Assembly: GCA_963747755.1 (NCBI GenBank)
Contig: CAVVGK010000018.1
Coordinates: 62,001 to 126,000 of the forward strand
Length of the DNA: 64,000 bases
Source of the DNA: DATFVA01 sp963747755
GTDB taxonomy: Bacteria; Bacteroidota; Ignavibacteria; Ignavibacteriales; Ignavibacteriaceae
Direction: 5' to 3'
The notes under the pieces are model-generated. The model did not search any database, was not told the DNA's origin, and saw only the letters and a list, made by a program, of their open reading frames with translations. A program made the position numbers and the translations under genes. This document shows, piece after piece, positions 46,169-54,123 of this stretch (positions within the stretch are counted from its first letter, which is position 1; each line of letters opens with the position of its first letter).

Positions 46169-47515
46169 ATGGAGAAAATACTTTTAATTGACGACGAGGA
46201 ATCAATTCTTCAATCCTTGAAAATTTTTCTCGCAACAATGAATTATAAAGTTGCCACGGCTTCTAATGGGGCCGAGGGTGTTCAGTACGTTCAAAACGAA
46301 CATCCGGACCTCGTGATTACAGATCTGAAGATGCCTGAACTCGACGGACTTGAAGTGCTTGAGCAGATAAAGAAAATAGACACGAACATCCCTTGCATAA
46401 TCATGACTGCCTACGAGGATATTGATTCCACCATCAGGGCAATGCAGCTGGGAGCCTACGACTATATAGAAAAACCAATTGATACGCCGAGGTTCAAAGC
46501 ACTCATAAAACGTTCACTTGAGAGTAAGAGTCTGAGTGAAAGACTTGCCGTAGCCATCGAGGAGGACTTTGAGAAATATGATATAAAGAATAAATCGATT
46601 GGTAAGTCCCGCCAGATGAAAGAAATCTTTAAGCTCGTCGGGCAGGTCTCGATGAACAGGGTAACGGTACTTGTACAGGGCGAGAGCGGGACAGGGAAAG
46701 AATTAATTTCAAGGGTAATACACTATTCTGGTATTACCAGGGATGAACCATTCATTCCTGTAAACTGCACGGCTTTATCTGAAACACTTCTTGAAAGCGA
46801 ACTGTTCGGTCATGTGAGAGGATCCTTCACTGGTGCAATAAAAGATAAGAAGGGTAAATTCGAGCTGGCAGGAGCCGGAACGATATTCCTGGATGAAATA
46901 TCGGAGATATCAGCCGATCTTCAGGTCAAACTGCTCAGGATAATACAGGAGAGAGAATTTGAAAAAGTAGGCGGAGAAAGTTCTCTTCCTATGCGCGCAA
47001 GGATTATAACTGCAACTAACAGGAACCTTGAGGAATTAGTAAGCCGCGGGAAATTCAGGGAAGATCTTTACTACAGGCTGAAGGTTTTATCAATAAATAT
47101 TCCTCCTCTTCGCGAACGGAAAGAGGACATACCTGAACTTGTAGTGCATTTCCTGAAAAAAATAAATAATGAGCTTCATAAAAAAGTCCGCAAGATACCT
47201 TTCGAAGTCATGGAGATGCTCCAGAATTATCCCTGGATAGGGAATGTGAGGGAACTGGAAAATATCCTTCTGCAGGCTGTAGTGTTGTCTAAAGGTGATG
47301 TGCTCGAAAAAGAAAACATCCTTCTGCAGAAGAATCCCGGGAAAGGTGTTGGTTGTGAACGCCGTAGCCTTTCGCTGGCTGAAGTAGAAAAAGAACATAT
47401 AACTGAAGTCCTGAGGTCCGTAAGCTGGAATAAGAAGAAAGCTTATACAATCCTGGGGATCTCAAAACCAACTCTGAATAATAAGATAAGAGATTATAAC
47501 ATCTCAAAAAATTAA
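46169..47515 (+). CDS. NtrC-type sigma-54-dependent response regulator
   Basis: 448 residues: receiver domain (1-120) with phospho-acceptor Asp52 (ITDLKMPELDG), Thr/Lys switch residues in MTAYED and YIEKPID. The AAA+ activator domain has Walker A GESGTGKE, the sigma-54-contact loop ESELFGHVRGSFTGA (GSFTGA in place of the commoner GAFTGA) and the DEISEISADLQ Walker B. A Fis-type helix-turn-helix at the end reads KKKAYTILGISKPTLNNKI. Partner of the upstream kinase. A 24-bp palindrome begins 26 bases after its stop. It likely activates sigma-54 promoters; two candidates are found just downstream before the CheW-like and curli genes. Confidence 0.94.
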   Translation: MEKILLIDDEESILQSLKIFLATMNYKVATASNGAEGVQYVQNEHPDLVITDLKMPELDGLEVLEQIKKIDTNIPCIIMTAYEDIDSTIRAMQLGAYDYIEKPIDTPRFKALIKRSLESKSLSERLAVAIEEDFEKYDIKNKSIGKSRQMKEIFKLVGQVSMNRVTVLVQGESGTGKELISRVIHYSGITRDEPFIPVNCTALSETLLESELFGHVRGSFTGAIKDKKGKFELAGAGTIFLDEISEISADLQVKLLRIIQEREFEKVGGESSLPMRARIITATNRNLEELVSRGKFREDLYYRLKVLSINIPPLRERKEDIPELVVHFLKKINNELHKKVRKIPFEVMEMLQNYPWIGNVRELENILLQAVVLSKGDVLEKENILLQKNPGKGVGCERRSLSLAEVEKEHITEVLRSVSWNKKKAYTILGISKPTLNNKIRDYNISKN

Positions 47516-47540
47516 CCTTCCTTTTTGTACAGTAAGTAAA

Positions 47541-47564
47541 TTCTTTTACCCCGGGGTAAAAGAA
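47541..47564. promoter_or_regulatory. 24-bp perfect palindrome with TTTTACC / GGTAAAA half-sites
   Basis: TTCTTTTACCCC is followed directly by its exact complement, giving 12-base arms with no spacer. The half-sites are the same heptamers as in sites 1 and 3 but in the opposite order. It lies about 96 bases upstream of the start point expected from the GG-N10-GA element at 47623-47637, a suitable place for an enhancer. There is no T tract, so a terminator is less likely. Confidence 0.55.
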
Positions 47565-47622
47565 CCTTCCCGTTTCTATTATCTATTCATCTATTTTTTT
47601 ACCAGAATCACGCATTTATATT

Positions 47623-47637
47623 TGGTATATATATTGA
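47623..47637 (+). promoter_or_regulatory. Candidate sigma-54 promoter of the CheW-like gene
   Basis: TGGTAT, five bases, TTGA. The GG and GA are ten bases apart as in -24/-12 promoters (consensus TGGCAY-N5-TTGC), but the -12 GC is GA here. The presence of a linked NtrC-type activator and of an upstream dyad supports it. The TTGACT at its end could instead be a sigma-70 -35 element. Confidence 0.38.
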
Positions 47638-47693
47638 CTTAAAATATGTGAGGGAATATCACATTCATTTTTTTCAGGATATGTTCCTGTATT

Positions 47694-48149
47694 ATGTCTT
47701 CTTCTGTTTCAATAGAAAATATATCCGGTCTCCTGATTTTTCAAATCGGGAATATGGAGTTCTGCACCGACCTTAAACTCATTTCTGCCATAATGAAACC
47801 TGAAGAGGTTAAAATGGACAGACTGGGGAACAGGCTCACCAACGAATTTTCTGAACGTAAATATATGACGATTGATTTCGCAGAATATTTCTCTATGAAA
47901 GCCGCTAAGATGCAGGATTCCTGCAGGGTTCTTTTCATTGAGGTGTACGGACAGAAGATTTCATTTTATGTAGATAAAGTGCTTGAAATAATTTCACTGG
48001 ATAAAATTTTCATAGAAGAATCTGTTGAAATGGAATTATGCTCTGATAAGGATTACGTATCATTTGTAATGAGTATACAGGACAAGCGATTTTATTTTCC
48101 TGATTACAGCAGGATTGCAAGAGAAGTTCATACTGTTGTTGTTTTCTGA
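47694..48149 (+). CDS. CheW-like domain protein
   Basis: 151 residues, soluble. LLIFQIGNMEFCTDLKLISAIM, then IDFAEYFSMKAAK, CRVLFIEVYGQKISFYVDKVLEIISL follow the strand order of the CheW/SH3-like coupling domain. In typical CheW the phrases are FxLGxxxYAIPxxxVxEI and G-x-x-VDxVxEV. The match is fair but distant. CheW joins receptors to the CheA kinase; no cheA or receptor gene lies here, so it may serve as an adaptor for another kinase, perhaps the PAS kinase upstream. It is flanked by the dyad sites and precedes the curli genes by 190 bases. Alternative: a diverged regulator of unknown type. Confidence 0.62.
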   Translation: MSSSVSIENISGLLIFQIGNMEFCTDLKLISAIMKPEEVKMDRLGNRLTNEFSERKYMTIDFAEYFSMKAAKMQDSCRVLFIEVYGQKISFYVDKVLEIISLDKIFIEESVEMELCSDKDYVSFVMSIQDKRFYFPDYSRIAREVHTVVVF

Positions 48150-48187
48150 GTAAAATAAATTTACTCTCAGGGTAAAATAATTTTACC
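48148..48187. promoter_or_regulatory. Paired dyads upstream of csgE (site 3)
   Basis: Two inverted repeats: GAGTAAA...TTTACTC (48148-48166) and GGTAAAA-N3-TTTTACC (48171-48187). Their centres are about 22 bases apart, two helical turns. Paired dyads at such spacing are typical for enhancer sites of NtrC-family activators. The second is followed by GTA, as at 44149-44165. Confidence 0.58.
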
Positions 48188-48236
48188 GTAGTTGTCTCAT
48201 ATCAGTGATATAAGGGCAAATCTGAAGAATGAACAC

Positions 48237-48251
48237 TGGCATATGCTTTGA
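48237..48251 (+). promoter_or_regulatory. Candidate sigma-54 promoter of the curli csgE-csgF-csgG genes
   Basis: TGGCAT, five bases, TTGA: the -24 part matches consensus, the -12 part has GA for GC. GG and GA are ten bases apart. The expected start point near 48262 lies about 84 bases downstream of the main dyad centre and about 78 bases before the csgE start. Confidence 0.42.
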
Positions 48252-48339
48252 TCCATAATAATAGGCAATGGAATTGAGGGAATTTAATTCCTTCCTAATA
48301 CGAGGGTTCTTCTAATTATAGAAGATAGATGATCAGCCA

Positions 48340-49203
48340 ATGATGAAAATTATAACTGTGGGATTTTTAATCCTGCTTTGCAGCTCTTTCACAAAAGCTC
48401 AGAATGTAACAGACTCAAGCTATAAAGCTTATCAGCTGTACCTAAAGAGCCTGGTTGAGAAGATAGATAACAGGGACAGCACATTAAAATATTATTCAGG
48501 GATAGTCGATTCGCTGCAATTGTTAAAAATGAGTTCATCACCGGAATTTCAAAAATTAGTCTATGATATTCTGCCTCAAAAGCTGAGGCGATGGGAAATG
48601 GAAGCCCCTTCTATTGATTATATCGTGAAGCCGGGTGATAATCTCTGGGATATAGCAAAGAAAAAAAGTGTGTATGACGATCCTAATGAATGGAGAAAAA
48701 TCTTTCTGGATAATAAGGGTGAAATAGTTAATCCCGATGTTATCGTTCCTTATCAGAGGCTGCAGATACGTAACCCTAATTTTGTACAGGAAATAATGAA
48801 GGACAGTACGTTATTCAGTGAAGGCACCCTGAAGTTATTTACAGAAAATATTCAGAAAAAAACATTCAGGGATATTGAAATAGAAGGCTTGATAGTAGAT
48901 CAGACGCAAACAAAAATAGGTCACGATTTTTATGATCTCTTCTATTCCAACTGGCAGCCACCCGATAACTTCGGGGATTACACCATAATAGTGGAAGAAA
49001 AACCTTTGCCGCAGCTAGGTACACAGGTAACAATAAAGGTGAATGACAACGAGATCTTTCAGCAGATACTTCAGCCGCGATATGATATTATTGAATCTAT
49101 GGCTCAGTATGGAGTGGAACTATCCTTTAATTACATCCAGAACTATGAAGCAATACAAAAGCAGCTTGCAGGAGACGACCTGCAGGGTTCGGGAATATTT
49201 TAA
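48340..49203 (+). CDS. csgE: LysM-CsgE fusion, curli assembly protein
   Basis: 287 residues. Signal peptide 1-20; a helical segment (22-90); a LysM domain at about 92-143 (IDYIVKPGDNLWDIAKKK ... NPDVIVPYQRLQI). Then a CsgE-like domain at 171-268 (IEGLIVDQTQTKIGHDFYDLF, DYTIIVEEKPLPQLGTQVTIKV, FQQILQPR). CsgE caps the periplasmic side of the CsgG channel and guides CsgA to it. LysM domains bind peptidoglycan, so this form may tether the cap to the cell wall. First gene of the curli secretion cluster: csgF follows after 14 bases. A two-codon-later ATG is an equivalent start. Confidence 0.85.
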   Translation: MMKIITVGFLILLCSSFTKAQNVTDSSYKAYQLYLKSLVEKIDNRDSTLKYYSGIVDSLQLLKMSSSPEFQKLVYDILPQKLRRWEMEAPSIDYIVKPGDNLWDIAKKKSVYDDPNEWRKIFLDNKGEIVNPDVIVPYQRLQIRNPNFVQEIMKDSTLFSEGTLKLFTENIQKKTFRDIEIEGLIVDQTQTKIGHDFYDLFYSNWQPPDNFGDYTIIVEEKPLPQLGTQVTIKVNDNEIFQQILQPRYDIIESMAQYGVELSFNYIQNYEAIQKQLAGDDLQGSGIF

Positions 49204-49217
49204 TCAGTGAGGAAAGA

Positions 49218-49634
49218 ATGAGAAAAATACTACTTACAGGATTCCTATTGATCTTATTTGCAGCGACAAATGTGTCTGCTCAGCAGCTGATTTATACTCC
49301 TGTTAACCCCTCATTCGGAGGATATTATTTTAACGGACAGACATTATTAAGTGAAGCACAGGCACAGAATGGATTTACTTCAGGTTCAAGTTCTTATAAT
49401 CCTTATTCGCAGAATCCGCTTGATGATTTTAAGAACAGCCTGAATCGTCAGGTGCTAAGTCAGCTTTCACGTCAGCTCCTGACTAACGCATTCGGTGAAG
49501 CCGGCTTAACAGAGGGACACTATGACCTTGGTGATTATTCAATAGATATTACTCCCGGAGGAGACGGCGTGCACATCGACATTTTTGATACCGGAACAGG
49601 TGATCAGACAACAGTAGTTCTTCCATATTTCTAA
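49218..49634 (+). CDS. csgF: Curli assembly protein CsgF
   Basis: 138 residues, normal for CsgF. Signal peptide 1-21, then the diagnostic mature N-terminus QLIYTPVNPSFGG and LLSEAQAQNGFT. In E. coli this N-terminus inserts into the CsgG pore and forms a second constriction, while the rest sits at the cell surface and helps CsgB nucleate fibres. The C-terminal part DYSIDITPGGDGVHIDIFD is beta-rich. It lies between csgE and csgG, the usual order. Confidence 0.92.
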   Translation: MRKILLTGFLLILFAATNVSAQQLIYTPVNPSFGGYYFNGQTLLSEAQAQNGFTSGSSSYNPYSQNPLDDFKNSLNRQVLSQLSRQLLTNAFGEAGLTEGHYDLGDYSIDITPGGDGVHIDIFDTGTGDQTTVVLPYF

Positions 49635-49651
49635 GCCTGAAAGTGTTAGTG

Positions 49652-51031
49652 ATGAATAAAGTAAAATATTTAAGTTATTTCCTGATTATGATATCGATGG
49701 TATCCCTGTTCGGATGTACCACATATATGCAGCCGATGAAAACAACTAATGCAACTGTAGGAACTCCTTCGGCAGTAAACAGGGATCTCCGTTCTCTTCC
49801 GTTACCTAAAGATAAGATTGTCGCAGCCGTTTATAAGTTCAGGGATCAGACTGGACAGTACAAAAGTTCATCAACTAGTTCAACCTTCTCAACAGCTGTT
49901 ACCCAGGGAGCAACTTCGATACTGCTGCGCGCTCTGGAGGAATCAGGCTGGTTTGTTGTTATTGAGAGAGAGGGACTTTCAGATCTTCTGAATGAAAGGA
50001 AAATAATCAGATCTAGCCGCGCCAATTACCAGGGACAGGGAGATCCGGGTGAAGATTCACAGCTACTGCCTCCGTTATTGTTTGCCGGCGTTATCCTGGA
50101 GGGCGGAATTATTTCTTATGACACTAATGTCCTTACCGGGGGAGCGGGTATAAAATATTTCGGTGTAGGTGCATCGGGACAGTACAGGCAGGATAGGGTA
50201 ACCATCTACCTTCGTGCAATTTCAACACAGAGCGGACGAATACTAAAAACAGTTTATACAACAAAGACTATTCTTTCACAGATGGTAGATGTGGGACTTT
50301 ACAGGTTTGTTAATTTCCAGCGACTTCTGGAAGTGGAAACAGGGTACAGCTATAATGAACCCCCTGAGATGTGTGTTACAGAGGCAATTGAAAAAGCCGT
50401 TCAGAGTCTTGTTATCGAAGGTGTAAAAGAAAACCTGTGGGCTTTGCAGAACCCCGCGGATATTAGTTCAAATGTCATTCAAAAATATGAGAACGAAAAG
50501 GAAGTCGCTGCAAGAACGGATTATTTTGGAATGGAGACTATGACGCAGCGAAAGAACTTTTCGATAGGACTGGGTTTCGGAGCCTCACAGTATAATGGAG
50601 ATTATCCCAATCCTCTAACAAAAGCTTGCGGCAGCATTTCTGTATCCTGGTTTGCTGAACCCGATTTTGCGGTCTCCCTCACACTTGGCAGGGAAATGCT
50701 GGAAGGATACAGGTTTTACTCAGCAACCGTAAATTCTGTGGGTGTTCAGGCTGAATACTATATGCTCCCCGATTATAAGCTGTCGCCATTTATTCTTGCC
50801 GGCGTAGGCCTTATGGTGCAGGATAATGATCTGTTCGAATTTGACAGTCGCTGGTATCCTTCAGTAAAAGCTGGTGCCGGCGCAGAATATATGGTAGGCA
50901 AAACAGGTATCGATATGGGATTAACATTTAATTATTCACTTTCAGACAATCTCGATAAAATCGACAGAGGCAAGTACAACGATTACTACTGGGAAGCCCT
51001 GTTCGGAGTAAGATATTACATAGGAAGATAA
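49652..51031 (+). CDS. csgG: Curli secretion channel CsgG with C-terminal barrel-like extension
   Basis: 459 residues from ATG 49652 (an in-frame GTG three codons earlier is possible). Lipoprotein signal ending at Cys22 (SLFGC). The CsgG domain (about 45-270) shows VAAVYKFRDQTGQYK, SGWFVVIEREGLSDLLNERKIIR, GVILEGGIISYD and VTIYLRAISTQSGRIL. CsgG forms the nonameric outer-membrane channel for curlin. E. coli CsgG has 277 residues; here about 175 more follow. They carry alternating aromatic/polar strands (FSIGLGFGASQYNG, SISVSWFAEPDFAVSLTLG, GMDMGLTFNYSL-like) that look like an eight-strand outer-membrane barrel. Third gene of the secretion cluster. Confidence 0.9.
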   Translation: MNKVKYLSYFLIMISMVSLFGCTTYMQPMKTTNATVGTPSAVNRDLRSLPLPKDKIVAAVYKFRDQTGQYKSSSTSSTFSTAVTQGATSILLRALEESGWFVVIEREGLSDLLNERKIIRSSRANYQGQGDPGEDSQLLPPLLFAGVILEGGIISYDTNVLTGGAGIKYFGVGASGQYRQDRVTIYLRAISTQSGRILKTVYTTKTILSQMVDVGLYRFVNFQRLLEVETGYSYNEPPEMCVTEAIEKAVQSLVIEGVKENLWALQNPADISSNVIQKYENEKEVAARTDYFGMETMTQRKNFSIGLGFGASQYNGDYPNPLTKACGSISVSWFAEPDFAVSLTLGREMLEGYRFYSATVNSVGVQAEYYMLPDYKLSPFILAGVGLMVQDNDLFEFDSRWYPSVKAGAGAEYMVGKTGIDMGLTFNYSLSDNLDKIDRGKYNDYYWEALFGVRYYIGR

Positions 51032-51098
51032 CTCTTCCTCCAGGTTCTTTGAAATTATTGATAAGCTTTTCTTACAGTGTATTGCCGGATTACAGTTT

Positions 51099-51249
51099 CA
51101 TTGCCGTCGGTTTTAACCGACGGAAAAGAGTGATCCAACACCCAAGCTTAGGCCATTAAGCATTGCCGTCGGTTTCAACCGACGGGGAAAGAGTAATCCA
51201 ATAACCCAGGTTTTAGCCATTTAACATTGCCGTCAGTTTTAACTGACAG
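51099..51249. repeat. Three REP-like hairpin units in tandem
   Basis: Each unit begins CATTGCCGTC and contains a hairpin of CCGTCGGTT with AACCGACGG: 51104-51123, 51166-51185 and 51230-51249. Units are 62 and 64 bases apart. In the third the stem pair G-C is replaced by A-T on both sides (GTCAGTT / AACTGAC), a compensatory change; one outer mismatch is present. The spacer sequences contain remnants of the AGGTTTTAGCC motif found in the 17-kb repeats. Confidence 0.85.
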
Positions 51250-51268
51250 ATCTTGACGCAAAACCTGA

Positions 51269-51285
51269 CATCCTCGTAGAGGATG
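51269..51285. repeat. Short hairpin CATCCTC-GTA-GAGGATG
   Basis: Perfect 7-base arms around GTA, 20 bases after the hairpin array. May be a further REP-like unit or the terminator-like end of csgG transcription; no T run follows. Confidence 0.6.
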
Positions 51286-51691
51286 AACCAGAACCTGAAT
51301 TTGAGTGGGTTAAATAAACACAAACATTAACCAACTAATCAATTAATAATAACAGAGGTCATATATGGGAAAGAATCGCATGAAAGGAGGGGGTAGGCAA
51401 AGATAACACGGGGGTAAGTAAGCTGCAAAAAAGTTTGAATAATAAGGCGGCGCAAGAGTGGTACTTCTTTACACTAAGTGTATTGAAGTCCCTGACAAAC
51501 TCAGGCGCCACCAATAAAACATTTGACAGGCTAATATTCAAAAAAATCGGTTAAATGTAAATTGGTGATTTCTCCTTAATGTTCAGCTTAGCGGGAAAGA
51601 TGAGTTTTTGTGCTTTTATGGAACTTATTAGACCCATTGTCCGAGGGGATATTTATAAACTATTTTCTAAAATTTATTAGGAGAAACTCAA

Positions 51692-53084
51692 ATGAGAAAG
51701 TTATTTGCTCTTTTAACAGTTGTATTCTTCGCCGGGTTCATGATGGCACAGAATACAGCTACAACTACCGTTACAGGCAGTAACAACACCGATGACATTG
51801 ATCAGACTGGAAATAATCAGGCTGCTACAGTTACAGTTGATGGAAACTGGAATACTGGTAAGGTTGATCAGAATACCGATAATGATGGGATTCAGACTGC
51901 TGAATATGATTCAGACAGGTAATTATAATGATGCTAAAATATTTATGGATCAGATCGGTGGTGGAGATCATTATACGAATTCAGCTTATATTGATCAGCA
52001 AGGAAATGTCAACTATCGTACCAGAAAGTTTATGCACCTGGCTACAATAGCGATCAGCATGTATATGGAGATCAAACAGGAGATCATAATAGTTTAAATC
52101 AACAAATCCTCGGTGGATACACAGATAATTTTTCAGCATATCAAACCGGAGACTACAATACAACTTTCCAACACATGCCGAGGGGTAGTCATAGTACTGG
52201 AATAGTAAATCAGGATGGTAATCATAATACCGCAAATCAGATTATTACAGGGTGCAAATAATGGTTACAATGCAGGCGGAATCACTGTCGATCAGAATGG
52301 AAACTGGAATGAGACGGATCAGGACATACATAAGTACTGGTGGATCAACGTATAATAATGATGCAGATATAGTTCAAACAGGTAATTATAATTATTCTAA
52401 ACAAAACGTTCATGGATGGAAGACTGAACGTTGATGCAGACATGACTGGTAACAGTAACACAACTTACCAGTATGTTGATGGTGAAGGTAATTCAAGTGC
52501 ATTTACGATTGAAGGTAATGGAAATATGGTAACAAGTGACCAGGATGATAATAACAATAGTAACTACAGTTGAAATCAAAGATGAAGATTCGTACGTTGG
52601 AAATAATAATACAGTTTATATTAAGCAAAACACTGGTGGACAAAATGCATCAGTATACACTTTACATGGATCGTACGAATGATGTCAAGTATAAGGGAAG
52701 CTTGATGGTTCAGGTGATAGGCATATATACAAGTAATGAAAGGCAATGGACAATGATATTGATATTATTGCTAAGAACTGGCGGACACAACAGGGGATTC
52801 TGGTGGTTACATGGTGGTTCAGATAATAATACAATAATCGAAGTGCAGAATGGTAATTCAAATATTGCCGGCGGTCATATCGTAGGTGAATACAATAACA
52901 TACATAGTTGACCAGATCGGAACAGATTTTTAATAGGTACTGATTCTGGAAATTGGAATGTCAAAGATGGAGTCGTTATTACAGGCAATTCAAATACGGT
53001 CGATATATATCAGAGTGGGATTGGTCATTCCACTACTGTGAACATCACAGGAACAACAATGTTTCAACAACTACTCAGAACTAA
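51692..53084 (+). pseudogene. csgA: Curlin-repeat major subunit (CsgA-like), many frameshifts
   Basis: Starts with a good ribosome-binding site, signal peptide to about residue 19 and a curlin-type mature part (DDIDQTGNNQAATVTVDGNWN). The first frame stops at 51922. Curlin motifs such as DIVQTGNYN, IVNQDGNHN, ITVDQNGNWN and VEIKDEDSYVGNNN continue in alternating frames to a final stop at 53082-53084. At least nine single-base indels are needed, near 51.905, 52.02, 52.25, 52.33, 52.42, 52.57, 52.68, 52.77, 52.91 and 53.05 kb. The Q-x-G-N-x-N repeats themselves are intact. Intact length would be about 460 residues, larger than E. coli CsgA, and would form the amyloid fibre. Confidence 0.8.
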
Positions 53085-53098
53085 AATCTATAAAATTT

Positions 53099-53120
53099 GG
53101 GCAGGGATTATTCCCTGCCC
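53099..53120 (+). terminator. Hairpin after the csgA-like gene
   Basis: GGGCAGGGA and TCCCTGCCC pair around TTAT, 15 bases after the reconstructed csgA-like stop. Only two T follow, so it may act as a partial terminator or mRNA-stability hairpin between the two curlin genes. Confidence 0.65.
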
Positions 53121-53144
53121 TTAATATATCAATAGAGTTAAGTT

Positions 53145-53691
53145 ATGAAAAAATATATGCTTTATAATATTATTAGGTTTCTTGTTCTATGCTAAAGCTC
53201 AGGAGAAATTAGCTATTTCGATTCGCTAATATTCATCAGAACATTGAGAATATTAATTCCAACCTGAATTAAATAATGTTGCGATGATACAGCAGGTGGG
53301 GAATTTTAATGAGGCGAATATCAACCAGACCGGGAGTTCAGGGATTCAGCCGAATATTGCCGAAATAAATCAGCAAGGATATGATAATTTTGCTTCGTCA
53401 AACCAGAATGGAAATTCAAATCTAACTTTGATAGGGCAGTATGGTTCAACGAACTTTAGCTGTATATTAATGTTGTTGGCAATAATAACCTTGCTGGTGT
53501 TTTGCAAGTCGGAAATGGAAATACCGTTCAGCAGGATTTAATTGGGGATGGTATTGCATATCTGATATTTCAAGATCGGCGACGATAATCTAATTAACCA
53601 GGTCCAGACTCAGCCTACTTCCATCCCAATCCAAATCCACCAAACCGGAAACGGAATGAGATTAACGATTATAAACGGGGGAATTCATTAA
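53145..53691 (+). pseudogene. csgB: Second curlin-repeat protein (CsgB-like), frameshifted
   Basis: The ATG at 53145 begins a signal peptide that reads well only if one base near 53.165 is dropped (LLGFLFYAKAQEKLA). Further shifts are needed near 53.22, 53.27, 53.46 and 53.57 kb. In the combined frames curlin-like stretches appear: MIQQVGNFNEANINQTG, INQQGYDNFASSNQNGNSN, INVVGNNNLAGVLQVGNGN and IHQTGNGMRL. The end is a TAA at 53689-53691. At about 180 residues it is the size of CsgB, the minor subunit that nucleates fibres; that role is inferred from size and order. Same error-like indel pattern as the preceding gene. Confidence 0.72.
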
Positions 53692-54101
53692 GTGTTTTTG
53701 AATGTGAAGAAAAATCGGTTTCTTTTATTTAAGGCAGCTATAGTTTTTATATTTTTTAATAATAGTTCTTTGTGTAAGTCATCAGAGTATGAGATAAATA
53801 TAGAATACAAGGTGAACGGGAAGCAGCTTACTATTGAGGGTACGTTCATCAATTTTACCATGGGGAAAAGGAGGTATCCTATAACCTCAAGGTCGAAAAA
53901 CAAAGTGAAGCGGGAAATTCATCGACAGCACAATCGGGTCAGATGAAGGTGCCAGCTGACAGCAAAAAAATACTCTCACAATGTGTAGTCGATTATGCAA
54001 CAGACGCTGTATACAAAATTCACCTCGTTGTTCAAAGCGGACAAATTATCCTGGCTGATAAAGAACTGGAATTAAAGGGTTCGGAAATTCAAAAGCACTA
54101 A
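53692..54101 (+). pseudogene. CsgH/CsgC-like curli chaperone, frameshifted
   Basis: Starts at a GTG immediately after the previous stop (or GTG 53704). A signal-type hydrophobic segment is followed by YEINIEYKVNGKQLTIEG. After a single-base shift near 53.87 kb the frame continues as VSYNLKVEKQSEAGNSSTAQSGQ and ends with LADKELELKGSEIQKH at a TAA (54099-54101). The Y-x-L-x-V-x-K ... S-x-S-x-T-x-QSG pattern resembles CsgH/CsgC, immunoglobulin-like periplasmic proteins that keep curlin from aggregating too early. Position after the curlin genes agrees. The two-part frame again suggests a local sequence error. Confidence 0.6.
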
Positions 54102-54123
54102 TTATTTCTACAGTGGAGAGACA

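Larger units (their letters stand above)
51032..51691. other. Intergenic region between csgG and the curlin genes
   Basis: 660 bases without a credible gene. The first 270 hold the hairpin repeats listed separately. The rest (51.29-51.69 kb) is AT-rich leader; AGGAGA at 51679-51684 is the ribosome-binding site of the curlin gene. The curlin genes therefore seem to be transcribed from their own promoter, as structural curli genes usually are, but I cannot assign one with confidence. Confidence 0.55.

Noticed and set aside
47541..47564. 24-bp palindrome as the terminator of the NtrC-type gene
   Set aside because: No T tract follows on either strand, and the half-sites recur at two other places, so an operator is preferred. 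Not fully excluded.
51359..51541. 60-codon minus-strand frame upstream of the csgA-like gene
   Set aside because: No ribosome-binding site, no recognisable domain and it lies in the likely leader region of the curlin gene.
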